Under the pieces are notes generated by a model. It was not told the DNA's origin. It saw only the letters and a list, made by a program, of their open reading frames with translations, and made no database searches. 64,000 bases of DNA, taken from the NCBI GenBank assembly GCA_900708905.1, contig CAADRB010000003.1:4906331-4970330 (forward strand). Reading direction: 5' to 3'. The DNA is from Hymenolepis diminuta (Eukaryota > Platyhelminthes > Cestoda > Cyclophyllidea > Hymenolepididae). Positions 26,691-40,905 of the stretch are shown here, piece by piece. Numbering within the stretch: position 1 is the first letter of the stretch; every line of letters starts with the position of its first letter. A program made the position numbers and the translations under genes.

Positions 26691-29138
26691 GCAAATGTTA
26701 AAGATATTAGAATAATCTTATTAATTCTATATATTTTTATTATTTATTATCTAATTCACTATTTTTGTGTTTTTTTATTTTTACATGAATGAACATTGTG
26801 GATACCCATTTCATCGCAAATTTATTTTACCCAGAGAAAAACTATTCCATACTAGGATTTTAATATCAACACTCTGGTCGCATATGAGCATCCTTTTGGT
26901 ATTATTTCCTGATTTTGCTGGGTTTGAAATGAAAAAGTCAGTGCCAATTTACATTCCAGATCGAAGTCTAAATACTCAGCTTAAATCTGTGTCAATACAA
27001 CGAAACTCGCCATAAGGTTTCTGATAACTCCCAACTTTTTATCTAAAATTCAAAATTTATATTCAAAAAGCAATCTAAATAAATTTACTAACTTTATTTA
27101 TAAAGATTGCCAATCTTATGGTGAAAATTTTTTGTCTAACAACACTAAGGAAATTTGACATTATCATCTATTCCCAAATATACTTAATTTAGGATCGAAT
27201 TGATCTCTCCAAAAGCATCACAATTTTACAGCCTTGAAAGGAAAAAATCAGTAATTGTCCTGATTTTATAATATGGCGGAAGAGTTTGAAATACCCAAAC
27301 GATGTCATTTTGTCCATTGTGAAAACAAAACGTGCCATTTCCCTTCAAACTTACTAAAATACTTATATTTTGAATGATTCATCGTCGAAGCAACTCGAAT
27401 ATAATTACAGAAAAATATTTTGTTAATTTAAAATTTCATTTTTAAGGGTTTAATTAATCGCTTATTAAAACAACCGTTCAGGCATTTCCAAAATTTCTAA
27501 AAAATTAATTGTAAATTTACAATTATCAATGAATCGATGTTTTAGCGAAGTGTTTAATAATTTTGAAACACACGTGCACCACCTTCATTGCCTAGGCTGC
27601 AAGTTGTTTTAATTCTGATTGGTTGATTTTTGAAGCAAAAATAAAGGTTTCGCTTATCAAAAATTACAAATTATAAAATGCTTAAATAAATTTTAAACAT
27701 TTATAATTGACAAATATAAAATTGAATGTGTTAAATCAAAGAAAAATTCAGTTAAAAAGTAAATAAGAATATTTTAATGATCATAACTTGAGAACTTAAA
27801 TTTCAAACAGTAGAGGTAATAAAATATGGTTTTAAAGTTTTTATCTTCAAATATTGAGGGAAAAGCAATGGAAAAAAATTCAAAATTTTTACCATTTTTA
27901 AGCGGACAAAATTTACTTTTGTAAATATTGAAAAAATTCCTTTCAGCAACAAAAAATGAGGCATTTGTAATGTTCTTCTTCAAGAATAACACTGTTTCAA
28001 GTTATGATTATACAGCTTTTAAATAAACCAGTTTGAAAACTTTGAGACACTACGAATATGATACTCAAGTAGTATCTTTCTCTCCTGTCCATTTCAAAAA
28101 TCTTCATTCAAATTATCAAAAATTACTTTGTAATTCACTAAAACTTTCACATAAAGTGAATAAATTCACAGTAATTTGCATATTTAGGCATTATTTTGTT
28201 GGGCCCATTATTTTGTATATTAAAAAATTTTTGCCATGAAATCGTAAAAGTTACATTACTTCGATTTGAAAGTGTAAACCATACAAGAAATTACTATGCG
28301 ACCATTAAATTAGTATTTAAAATCTAATTACCTAGTTAAATATTTGATAATTATTGATTATTCGAAATAGGAATGAATTCATCATAAAACGAAATTTTAA
28401 TATGAATTTTTCGCTCCAATTTGACACTTAAAATATTAATCATGTGACCCATTCCATCACTTTAAAAATTTTAATTGTCAAATGAATGGAAGATTTGAAA
28501 ATATTTTTCTCCAATTATTTTAAAAATTCTCCACATATGCTTCCCTATTATCATCCAATAGGCGTTAGGGATAAATGGAATGCAAATTGAATTCCTCCAA
28601 ATTGATTGTTAAATGCTGCTTAAGGACATGACCTTGTAATGATCGGATTGTAATGACGTATGAATGCGCTGCATAGAAAGCTCTAATGCTGATTGCAATT
28701 TTAAAATCAACTAATTTTTCATTTCCCCGGATTGCAAAAAATTGACTGTTTCATTGCAAAATAAAATCAGTAATTAATTGACTTTACCTGTCGAGCAATA
28801 ATGAAAAATTGTGATGCCTTTCATTTGAGGTGACACGAAAAGCTGTTTTGCAGCCATTTTTCAGCCGTTAAAGTTAAAATTTCGCGGATTTTTGCAAAGT
28901 TTATGGATACCTTGCATAGACGCCTAATTTTTGAAGGTATTTACTTCCATTTGCATTGAATTATTATCGATGAAATGCCTGTTAATTCTCCAATTTTGAC
29001 GTAAACCTTTACTATGATTGCCTAAGTGCAGAACCTACATAAGTGGCGCGCTAGTGTGTTTCGAGGCGAGCTAGCCACGACGCAATTTAAACAAGGCTTC
29101 ATAGAGATGCAACTTTATTTGGGATTTGTTTTGTTTAG
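26691..29138. other. Very AT-rich intergenic stretch
   Basis: Nothing recognised on either strand. The last few hundred bases should contain the promoter and any 5' UTR of the small basic protein gene. Confidence 0.4.
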
Positions 29139-29351
29139 ATGGTCACTAAGGCAGCTAAGAAGCCCACTAAACCGAGGGTCGGAGCGAAGAAGTCTGGAAG
29201 AACCAAGAGACCAAAGCGAATCAGCAAGAAGGTAGTTACAATTTTGTCGGTCTCTTTTGAACTGTTGAGTCTAATTGCCGTCATTATTCCAAATTTTTAG
29301 ACTTCCAAAGCCAGGAAGCCATCTGTTAAGAGGGGCGCTAAGGCTAAGTAG
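29139..29351 (+). CDS. 47-aa lysine/arginine-rich basic protein
   Basis: Exons 29139-29231 and 29301-29351 join in phase 0 across a 69-bp intron (GTAGTT...TTTTTAG) to give 47 residues beginning MVTKAAKKPTKPRVGAKK and ending VKRGAKAK. About 21 of 47 residues are K or R, with P, S, T, A and G making up most of the rest. The composition resembles a histone H1 C-terminal tail or protamine-like DNA-binding peptide, so a nucleic-acid-binding role is likely, but no domain is present and I cannot name it. The ATG directly follows TTGTTTTGTTTAG, a good splice acceptor, so a 5' exon or a trans-spliced leader probably precedes it. The higher GC of the coding bases against an AT-rich surround supports a real gene. 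Confidence 0.65.
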
Positions 29352-29459
29352 GCTCTCTATGCGATGAAACTCCACATTGACTTATTTCTTGCTGTAAATA
29401 ACTTCTTTTAACTGGTATTTGTAATTTCTATCATTAAGCACTTGTGTACTTAACCCTTA

Positions 29460-29465
29460 ATTAAA
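29460..29465 (+). terminator. Possible poly(A) signal of the basic protein gene
   Basis: ATTAAA about 109 bp after the stop codon. A common variant signal, weak evidence in such AT-rich sequence. Confidence 0.3.
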
Positions 29466-32400
29466 TACTTTGATTTACTTTCTCCAAACGATTATTTCTT
29501 TCCTTTAAACAGGCAAAAAATGAAGGGATTCGGAAATGGAATCTCAAAAAACAAAAAAAAAAATAAAAATCAGAACAAATTTGGACTAATGAAAACAATT
29601 TAATAAGTTTAAACAAGTAATTTAAAAAATTCATATCTTAATATATACAGGAATGTTAGTTTACTTTCAAATTCGATGACAGAAAAAGGGGATGCTATTT
29701 ATAAATCTGGTCTGGAATACTCTCGCGAAATGCTGCCTTCGCATGAAATATCAACTTCTTGTTGCCCTACAAACGAGAGCCATGCATCCTGACGGTTAAA
29801 GAGATTAAAAACATCTCATAAAAAACAATTTTTTGCAGTATTTCAAAAATTATGAATGTTTGAAATTTATCTAAAAGTAGTGGTTGACTTTGAAAGTCCA
29901 CAAATTTTGTAACTGAAGTAATTACAAATATTATTAGCTAATAATTCATTCAATCATTAATTTGTCAGGAGTGATTAGCCTTTTATGGCTTAATGTGGAT
30001 TAGATATCAAATATTTGATAAATTAATTAAACAAATTTTGGAAGAATTTTTCTCTCCAACAAAAAAATAAAATTATTTGTAGAACCTATATAATATAATT
30101 TTTTGCATTTTCAGTTGCTGAAAGCTTCAAAATAAGGGTAACATTAGTTAACTTAGTTTGCAGCGGTTTTTCAGATCACATTGAGAGCATAACGAAAAGA
30201 AATTACTCATTTTTGAAAGCATATTGGTCCAAGAAGTAGAAGTATGGAAATAGAGGAGACTAAAAGACTTACTCGATCTAACTTCTGGAATCATCAGGCT
30301 GTCTGCATTCTAATTATAAGGGGATGATCCCGTGGTAGCAGTCCCTCAAAAACATTTCGGATTTGACCCTTAAATTCTCAATTAAAATGTTTCCTATAAA
30401 ATCGGTGGGTTTTAGTCTGTTTGCGAGTCTCGACCCTAAGTGTTGAAGTAGATAGACGGGCAAATTGAAATAATATATTGATCATGCACTTCTCGGTAGA
30501 TCTTTTTCTCCTGACGATCAGAAAGTGTTTGCTGTTCTGAATTGCTATTCTGATGAAAATTAGTTGAAAATTGAATGAGATATTAGCTCATTTTCACTGT
30601 AATTAATCTATTATGAAAATATTGAAGATCCGAAATGAAATTGAGGAAATAAACTAAATTTCCAACTTGAAACATACAAGATTTCTAACCAAAATAATTT
30701 TTCTCTAATGGCATGTTCCCCTTTAAATAATTCCTCTTTTATATAATTTCATATTTTTATTTATTGTATTTGCTAGATCTGAAATAAATAAATAAAAATA
30801 AATTTTATTATTTTATCAGTTCTGAAAGAGGAAAATCGACACTATTTCTCGAAATAATTATAAATACAAGGTTACAATACAAAAGGGATAACCATTTTGA
30901 CAAAATTTTCTCACCTTAAATATTTAATGAACAAGGGAGAATTTATAATTTCCACTTTTTATTGATAAATATTCATTTTAAATAAAAATAGCCCCAAGCA
31001 TAATCAAAGTTAACGTTTGAAATTAATAAGATTACCGTTGATTCAAGTGAATAAAACAATTGTAATAGGGGAGATATTTATTGCTTTGAAGTTAATTTGA
31101 TGAAATAGAAAAAAAACGACACTTTGTCAAAGCAGTTCCAACCTTACTAACATTTGTATTGCTATTATTCGAGACAAGGGAGCCTTTTCGTCCTGGGAAA
31201 ATGTCTGAGCACAGGGGATGGTAAAGCAGTCCAACACGGGTTAGGGGCGAGGAATCGAGTAGAACCAGAAATCAAAGTCCGAGCATCGAAATCTGGTTAA
31301 AGTCTCAGGATGCCGGCTCTTTACTTCTCGGTATTAGTTAACTGTTTCATTTTCCTTAACTAATTCCTGTTTGTGGCGTCTTGAGCTCATTAACCACTTT
31401 ATTAAGTTGGATGATTGATCAATCACTCCAGATACCATTTTCCTCTAATAGCTAAGATACTAGCAGCGGAGCGATGAGAGCAGCAGGGCTTATTAGGAAA
31501 ACAGAATATTTGAACGTTATGCCTAACCGGTTGTAAATTTTACTAATTATTATTAATTTTTGGAAAGGAAGTTACAACTCAGAGGACAATAACATAGGAT
31601 AGGAAAGACAGCTCTACTGTCCTCATTCAAACTTCCACGAAATTCATCTCTAAAGATAGGAAGGAGATTATGGCTGAATACCTATACCAGGAACTAAAGA
31701 GAAAAGGGGACAGAAAAGGTGTCAGTCTCGTTTTTAGAAAACTGAAATTAAGTGTATTAGTGAAACAGTTTGTGCAAATTTGAAGGAAGAAGTACGAACC
31801 ATGAATGGAACACAGTGAAGTTCATTGTAGAAGGTGGTAGGGTAATATTTAACCATGTGCAAGCTCTAAAGTAATCATAAATTTTTCATAAAATTTTCAT
31901 CTAAATATGATGTGAAAACTGTAAGTCAAAAGCAACCCGTCTGATCATCTTTGTTCGTTGTTAACAAGATTAAACTTTGGATTGATGAGTTCAAAGAGAA
32001 GAATTAATAATACATTACAAATTTCTTTAAATTCCATAAAATGCTTGAACGTTTCCTCCATTTACTCCTTCAATCCAAATAAACCAAATGAAGTTATTAA
32101 AAATGCCCAAAAAAGGACTCCGTTCAGAGCGATTTTATAAAAAATCTCTTTGTTTTATTTCTTTGTATTTTTTGAAAGCTGCTAACTTTTTGAAAATTAA
32201 TTTTTTAATGCAGTAAATGTAATTGAAAGCGAATAAGACATGCCTTCGCAAAGAAATGGGACAATTTTCCCTCTAAAAAAATTTCCCCATTCAAAAGGTC
32301 AATACAAACGTTTTGGCCTTAATTTGGGGAGACGAAAATGAGAACAATTGTTACCGTATAAAAGCGCATCTATTATGTGATTTCATGCATAAAAATTGAA

Positions 32401-32836
32401 ATTTCCCTGGGGAATAAGGCTACTAATGCTTTATTAAAGTTATTTATGGGATAACATATTATCGCCTGGAATAAAAGAATGTACAAACCAGTCTGATTCT
32501 TAATGTGTCCAACAATTAATTAAGAAGGATACAGGAAGCATCATAAAAAAAGAACTCTGATCGTGACTGTGTGGATATTTCGGGGATATTTTTATTTTAA
32601 GAGTTTGATTACTTCAGTTAATTGTTTTAAATTATTACTGAGAAGAATGCGAAATTGAAGATTCAGACTTATGCAATGACTGTCGTCAATATGGGAGAAA
32701 AAGCATTGATGACTTATTCAATTTTGAATACGTCATATCAACAGCACGTTACGCCTTTCTTTTCATGATGGTAATATATACCAATAGGTCGTCTTTATTA
32801 ATGAATATCATACAAATAAGGCAGAAAATAAAGTTT

Positions 32837-32905
32837 GTAAGATGTATGAAATATGAAAATAAGAACCCAGAATCAAAAGAGTTTCAAAGGTGAGAAGAAG
32901 CGACC
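32837..32905. repeat. Second member of the diverged interspersed repeat
   Basis: Carries AAGATGTATGAAATATGAAA followed by AAGAACCCAGAATCAAAAGA and then a GAAGCGACCA motif that also occurs at about 40980-41005. It matches the 13928-13995 segment in the same orientation. Confidence 0.4.
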
Positions 32906-35900
32906 ACTGTACTTACGCTTCTCTAACTCAGCAACATGAGTATATCGCCTTATCTAGCCAATAACCACTGTTCTGCACCTGACTCGTGCTACACCGAGTT
33001 GGTGCGATTGTTAGCTAGGTAGGAATGGGCTCATATCAGAATTGCAAATCCACCTTAAATATTCAACCTCAAAATATGAGACTTGTACTAAACATGGAAA
33101 GATGTAACTGTTTTTTTTTGGCTTGAGTCATGAAACAATATATGCGAGTAGGCCATCCGTATAGGTTAATTCTGGCCAATTAAGGTTTCCCCAGTTTCTC
33201 CTCAGGAGCGTTCATAAAGCTAGCTCTTTACGCAATTTGAATGTTAGAAATTGCCCTCCTAAATAGGCATTATTTATACTGTTAACATTCATAGGTGGTA
33301 GTAGAGGTCACGAAATGGATACTCATTGGCAAATATCCATTGATATGGATAGCCACTCGCTCTGATTGAATATTGAGGACTATACATATATAACTCACCT
33401 CACGACCTTTGAGCTATTTATTGATTTTTCGTTTTTAGCCTCACATTGTCACTTGCCGATTCGTTAGTTAAAAACTACTGAAATCCTTTTGCCATCTCCG
33501 AATCTACCCCCGCCTCTGCCACTCTCATAACTTATGTAAGTGGAGTGAACAATGCCTGGAAGGGCAGTTGTTCAGCCAGTTTTCTTTAACCTTTCAATCT
33601 GAGTTCTCACCTGTGCAAGAATTTTGTCAAGGAGAAAATGAAAGTATGCAAATTATTAAATATTTTTTTCCTTGACAACATTAATATTTCCTTTTACATT
33701 TTCGTTCCTTTTATATTCAAAATAAAATTTAATTCTTAGATTGTTTATTCGAACTAATGAATTTTCCGAGGAAGCTGGATATCGTCATATAAAGTGCTAA
33801 CACCTTAAACTTTTCTCCTCCTTAATTTCTACCTCTATTTTCGTGGAGAATTTGGGATTGTTAGCCGGAAGTACACTAAATACCTTTTACTCACTTAATT
33901 ATTGTGTAATGCTACAATTCAGAGAGCAAGACGGTTTAAACAGTTGTATTTAGATCGTATTGCTATGCGGTCAGTTATAAGGCTCACAGTAATATCAAAC
34001 AGGACAGGTAGAGTGATGTACAATTTGCCTACAAACTGGGTACCTTTGGTATTTCGCACCTATCATCAAATGAGTAAGCTTTGTTTGGTCGAGGTTAGTC
34101 TGATACCTGGGAGCACTAACTCTAAAATACTCACGTTAAATAGATAATATGTAAAAATTAGTAAATTGATTGCTGAGACAACTCAAATCGAGTTGTGTGT
34201 GTTTTCACGAGAAGTAAATCTGATAAAAGTAGTGATGTGTAGGGAGAATTTGTAATATACACTACACTCAATTCAAATGAATAAGCATTAGAGATAAGAA
34301 AATATATTTACAGTTAATGAAATCAACTCCATCATAGTAAGGTGCTGTAGTAGTAATCTTGAAGTTATCTATGATTGGTTATCAATTTTTTGCTACTCGC
34401 TCTAATTTTTTCTCTTGATTCTTCCTCTCTATATAACTTCTGAAATAGAACTTAATTTTCGAGGTAGTTTTGACGCCGATACCTTCTCTCTATTTTCTTT
34501 TAATATAAATACTCTACCACAGTCTCTGTCGCCCTCCTTCCTTGTGGAATTGGGGTTAGCAAAGCTGAAAAGAGTAGACTGTAGTCATTCCACAAACAAG
34601 TTTTTAATTTTGTGTTTATTAAATTAACTTGTTTTAGGACCCATATAGAATCAACATTTTGCTGATTGAGATTCCTAATCGTATATGGCTATTTCAAGGT
34701 AAATACATGGGTAGATGAGTTTAAAGAAGGCTCTCTTGGAATTCCGTCGCCATTTTGACCTTGGGCATGTTTATATAAATTACTGATAGCGATAGAAATG
34801 TCTTTTTAATTTTGGTTCATTTCAGTGATTGAAATTATAAGTTCAGGCAGAAAGCCGTATGACTTCGCTACTTTATACAACAATAATTAATTTTAATTTA
34901 ATTACTTTAATTTTCTGATATGTGGAAGATTAAGAGGAGTATTTAGTACTTAATCTCCTTTTTGAAAATGAATTAATTGCGCAATTTTTAATTTCGCATT
35001 TAAGGCGAGAAATGATGGTAGGTAGGAGGAAGTGTGGCAAAGTGGACGGTTGTAAATTCTAGCTAATTTTGTCTTCCTACTATCATTCATCTCAGTAGCA
35101 ATCGAATAGGACAGAAACAGGGAGCTTATTTTCCAGCTCCGACTAGGCCTGCCACAAAAACTAGGACAATTTCTACCTCCAATAAGCAATCAGAATTTAT
35201 TTAAAAATAATCATCATACTATTTTTTCTCTTTTCATTAGAGATATAAGTTATATATAGATAGATATATTTATAGTGCCGATGATAACTTTTATTATAAC
35301 CGTCCGTGACTCTTCCCAAACTTTTAAAACTTTGACAATGGGAAAGAAGGCTGGATGGGGACAGGCATATGCTCATAGGGATTGGGTTCAAGTTTTAGTA
35401 TCCTAACCTTCAAGATTTAATGATTTGACACCCAAGTTCATGGACGAGATTACGTCCACTTTATTCAGAGCTTATTTGCCCGTCTAAATGAATACCTCCC
35501 CATCCTCATTTAGCTAAAAACTAGAATGTTCTAGTAGGGAAGATTAAATCTTAACAGTAAAACAAACAAATTATAAATGGCATACATGGGAGGGGGGCGC
35601 TATGATGAACCAGAATAATGTATACTTATGATCTCACCAGCCAATCAGAATGGCTATAGCATTTAAACACCTAATCATGTTCTGTATTTTTATGAGAAGT
35701 CCACAAAATACAAAAATTTAAGACTTCGAGTTCCTTTTGAGGCTGCATATCAACCACACAAATATAAGTTCCTCTGTATCGTTATGATAGAAAGGAAATT
35801 AGTTAAGGGGGAGAGGACTACGAGCACGTGACAAAAAGAGGAAATTTTTCAACCACCAAAGCTCTAGTTACTTTCTAGGTACTAACGCACCCTGGGGCGC

Positions 35901-37957
35901 GTAGTGCTGGTCCAGTTTGATTGGTGGTTAAGTGGATGCATTGTATTACATCGCAAGGACAGGAAGTGTGGATTGGTAACAGGTAATGAAGACTAATAAT
36001 GGTTATATTTACTCTCAAAGTCACGTGATGGTATTGGCGCCTACGCTGCAGTAGAATTTTCCCTGTAGAGTTAGACAGAAAAGGAAATCAGACTTCTGTA
36101 GTAATTACAGGTTTGAGGATCGTCGAAATAGCAATATTGTTTACTGTCAGCAGATGGAGTAGATAATAAATGCAAATTCTTGAATTTTGCGGTAGATGCC
36201 TTCAGTTTATTCACCATTTGGTGCACTGAGTTGACCTTATGAATTACGATTCTGCTCAACAAATTTTTTGTATACAATTTAAATCCTTGGACGGTAAAGG
36301 ACAAGGATTTTTTAATTCCAGTTTTGGATAGTTTAACAATAGTATTTCAGTAACTCTGTTCATATAATTATTACTGTTACAATTTTGACCAAGGCAAAAT
36401 AAAAGCACATTTTTTATTATGGGAAAGCTTCTGAACATAGGAAACGGTAAAAGAACCCGATAGGAGTGTTGGGCGAAAGAGTGGAATGGAAACATCAAAA
36501 AGACGCAATTTCATTTGGCTTCTTTTTTCAGTTTGCCTGCATTTTGCTTAATGGATATCTGTCATTGTACCATAGCCTAACGTTCGATCATCGGGATATG
36601 ACCCCTCGGTTTCCATGAGGGAATTTTTTTCCACGATATTCAGCATTTATTGACCAGTTGATTAAATTAATTGGCCAATCATCCGTTTCGTTTTATTTAT
36701 TTCCTCTTAAAGTCCACATTGTAATATTTCTAATCTATAAGCAGACCTTCTTAGCCCTCATTTTTAGAAGGAGGAAAACACCTCGTGGTTGTTCTACAAT
36801 TATAATGCAATCTTCTCTCTATTGACCGATTTGAGACCGATTGATGGGTCTCAACATGTTCAGCATAAATCAGTTACTGAGTTGTATTTAATTGGTAGCT
36901 CAAAGAAGGCTCAAATAAGTTGACGTTGGGAATTGGTTTACGGAACGTACTGTGATTGAGCAAAGTGAATGATGAAGTTGCAGGTTAAGTCATTCTCCAA
37001 TATGTCCAGCCGTTTTTTTTCATGCACTCTCAGACACATCCAATTACGGATTTATCCACTTATCAATAGAGTGTTAGAGAAAAAGTTTCACTCCTAAGAG
37101 TGGTATACCATTCTTTCCGAATCGGAAAGAATTTAGTTAAAACAAACCGTAGTCTCAAACAGTAGAATTATAAATGAAATAGCATTTGAGGGAATTGGAT
37201 TTCTTAAATAATCAAAGAAAAAAACAAAAATTGCGCTTTACTTTTAAAATTTTCACCCAATTAGACATTAGTCAAACCCGCTAACAGCTTTCTTCTAGTC
37301 AGTTGACTTCACGTAACGATAGCAACCGACTTCGCCTTGCAGAGCCTATAAACTGAGCCACTTCGTTTCAATCTGTGGTTTTGTCTATCCTCTGACTTTA
37401 CTTTTCTGTAAGAAATTGTCTTCTAAAATTAAGTCTATTTATTTGAAGATCGTATCGATATTTACGAAGTGAGCAATATGACGCATTGAGTTCATATTGT
37501 AGTACATCGAAGAAAGAGCTCTGTGGGACTTTATGATTACCTTTTCTGGATTTTAACATTCTCTTCCTTTTTATTTTTATGTGAAAGTACACATCTGGCA
37601 GCACCATTTTCATTCTTACATGCTTGTTGTATGCATCAGGACTTTTTAATTTGTGAGATGTCTTATCCTAACAAAATGGCCTCCCATTTCCAAAATGGGC
37701 AACTCCAATTATTACTGAATAAATTGAATTTCCATGATTTTTAAGGTCTTTTGCTTTAAAATCCCTGAATCCGCAAAATACTTTTGCATAAAACTGTTGA
37801 TAGTGTATATTTCGGCAATACCTTGAAGAACTTGCCAAGGTTCCGAAATGCCTGAATTGTTGGGACATTAAGTCTAGGGAATTAACTACCAATCACAACT
37901 GCCTCAAAATTAAAAAGTGTCACAGGGGGCCTAGATGTATTGATTCAGCATTTTCAG

Positions 37958-38394
37958 TGCTCGAGCTCTGATAGACAGTCAACAGTGTCTCAACCTACCC
38001 AAGAACACGAAAAAAGGAAACTCGAAATTGCCCTAGCGGACACATGCAGAATGCGTGAAAGTGAAGTGAGCTTATAGACTGCCCACTATTCCTGTAAGTT
38101 GCTCTTTCATTTTTCCCAGTTTCTACCCCTCTCAAACTGACCTTTACTCTATTCTACCTAGCCACTCTTTCTATTTTCTACTCACGGAGTTGTCACCACG
38201 TCGGTTTTCTCCAACAATTCTTTATCCAAAGATATTACTTTTAACTTTTAAGTTGTAGGCTCATCCAGAACAAAAATTTTCCTTGTGTTTATGTTACTAA
38301 ATTTTAGAAGCGTTGGGCAGACAGCACAGAAAGAAGTTACTCATCCATGAGTCAGACAATTACTCATACTCAAGTTGCCTTCTCTGGAAACTTG
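37958..38394 (+). CDS. Two consecutive exons of an unidentified gene (partial)
   Basis: Exons 37958-38065 (acceptor ATTTTCAG, donor GAA|GTGAGC) and 38308-38394 (acceptor ATTTTAG, donor TTG|GTAAGT) are both exactly phase 0 to phase 0. They encode CSSSDRQSTVSQPTQEHEKR... (36 aa) and KRWADSTERSYSSMSQTITH... (29 aa). The content is Ser/Thr/Gln-rich and charged, as in a disordered or coiled region. Neither the start nor the end of the gene was located. I do not recognise the family. Confidence 0.4.
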
Positions 38395-40680
38395 GTAAGT
38401 CAGAAAAACAAAATTTAGCAGTAAATCATTACAATAAATTAATCTGAAATTGATGGCAGATGGAAGCCTGTAAGGGTGGGTAAATAATTCATTGCTATTA
38501 AAAGTGTGGTGTTGGCTTTTTAGTTTCTGTTGGGTGCGGTTATATATTATTAATATTTTTGTTTGTAAACCAATAGGCGGTGTTTTAAAGTTATCCCTCG
38601 CATAATAACAAACGCAATTGAACCCATTTGATAATAAAGAACGGTTAGCTTAACAGGATAATGAATAATGGTAAATGCTACATTTAGAACTGAGAAGAAG
38701 AGATAACGAATTTGAACATTTCGATCCCCAAAAGTATGAAATACATTGAGCCCGATTTGTGATGGGTCAAAACTTAGAACTCACCACCTTAGAACAGAGA
38801 AGACATCCTAACTTTAAGAATTTCACTGATATAAGATAGGAAGGAGACAGAGATAGTGGCTTGACATGCACATTTGAAGAGAATGGAGAAGGCAGCAGTT
38901 CTGTAATCAGTTTGCCGAAAAGTGACTAAGTTAAAGAGTTAAACTCAAATAATGCAAACTCAAGGTGTCAAATAATGCAGGAAAATCAATAAACAGATTA
39001 AAGACCGAGCGGAGAGAGATGGTTAACGCATAGAACAGGAATAAAGAAGATCGGAGATCGATGAGCACTTGTCCTTAAGATCTTTGTCTGAATTATTTTA
39101 GGTCATTAAGTTCGTTTGGAACTCATCTTAAGGTTTGTTGAATGAAAAGTTAAATTTAAATCTGCGTTTTAAGGATGTGGTTTGACAGCCATACGTATTT
39201 GTGTAATCACGTGTTTTACAAAGCGCTTAAATTCTTTTCGATAGCAGAAGAATCTTTTAGGGGATTCGGTAGTGACACCTGCAGAGCAAAATTTAGGTTC
39301 TTAAATTAAGGTTAACAATCAGAGTAAATAATAGTGATAATTCGTTTAAATAATTGACCATGCCATCCAGGCAAGCAAATGCATAGCTAGAGCTGTGAGG
39401 ATATTATTTTGGGAAAGAGCAGGACGATTTCATCCATGGGGTTTGGAATTTTTACTACTCAGCTCAGAAGAACATATAGTATTGTCTTTGCAAAGGATTC
39501 TTTGAAGAGATTCGCACTGGATCTAGTGTCAACTTTAAGAATGACATTCTGATATGTGTCGATAGTCCAAAATAAGTAATTTCCATTATACGAACAATTG
39601 TATACAGTTGGCAGCCTCCTGTTTCGCATATACTCACTCGAATTCCCTTGAAGTGTGGATTTACCCTTTTAAAGGTTAATTACCACTTTAACTCACTTAC
39701 ACTTCTAAGATTGCAATTTCTCCATGTCGACAAGATTTTCTTGAATTAAGCATCTGAACTAATATTTTTATCCATTTTACACACAGAAGTAGATTGGGGG
39801 GAAAGCGGGTGGAAGGGAAAAATCGAAGAAACTTGTCATTCTAACTATATTTATTCAAATCGAAATTCTATTCAAGGGCATTATTATAATTTCGCCACAT
39901 AGAAAGACTAGATAAAATTCATATTGATAGAACTCAGATTTTGTCATCACGATCTCGGAAATTCTCCCTTTGACTTACTAATGTTAATCATTATCACTTG
40001 CGCCAGATTAGAACATGAGAAGTTTATAATACAGCGCCGGGTTGAAGTCAGAAAAGAGTTTCCGCTATTACTAATCCTGTTTCGAATATTGTTTAAGTAG
40101 AAAAATACTTAAACAACGTCAATGTAATCTCAGACCAAAAATAAAATTGATATTATTCGTAATTTGTCTCAATTATTAATACAAACCCCATTCAAATAAC
40201 AAGCAGGATGAACAAGAATCCAATTTACTCATGTATTCAAAAAATTAGTAGTATCTGATTTCCCATAGTCTGCATAATTAAATTGCACTTCTGTGGCCTT
40301 TTGCCCTTATTGCCATTCTCCGCTTATTCACGCTTTAAAAAAATTCACAGATCTAACATTAGAAATGTGTGTGTGTACGTGAAAGCTAAGGTGATTCTCC
40401 GGTTTCTAAAGACTTTCTCGAGAAAAACAAATATGTAGGCTTTATTATAAAACAATTCCCACTAGATAAGTGGGTGTCAATCTATAATTTGAAATCAATA
40501 CCGAATGAAGCCCGCAGCCACTGGATAAATTCCCAAATACGAGCAAGTATTTCGGTTTGCTTAACAATATTGTGAAATTTGAATTTCAGGTAGCTGAACA
40601 CAACTAGTCAAACTCCGAAGGTGGTCGTTCTCAAAATGTCAAAAATTACACCATACTCAAATTAAATTGAGTAGTAAAGT
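38395..40680. other. Non-coding stretch
   Basis: No gene recognised. It may be intron or 3' region of the unidentified gene with exons at 38 kb. Confidence 0.3.
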
Positions 40681-40905
40681 CATCACGAAAACAGTTTACC
40701 AAAGGGAGCGGAAAATCGACCGGTTTCACTTACCGTAAAGTTCCTCTTTGATGGGAGAGGACAAAACAGTGATGTCATGCTCGAAATTCTTTTTCTGATA
40801 CACACGCTAACGCCCTTAAAATGATCAGAGGCAAATGTAAAACTAAAATTAGGTCTCTGAAGCATTATTAGGCATGGAAAACGTGATCTAGACAAGGATG
40901 TATTA

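Larger units (their letters stand above)
29352..37957. other. Long non-coding stretch
   Basis: No exon set could be assembled. Short open frames at 33902-34147, 34415-34627, 36071-36498 and 37398-37892 lack domains and convincing splice sites. Contains one member of the interspersed repeat at 32.8 kb. TATA-like and pyrimidine-rich patches occur around 37340-37420. Confidence 0.35.
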
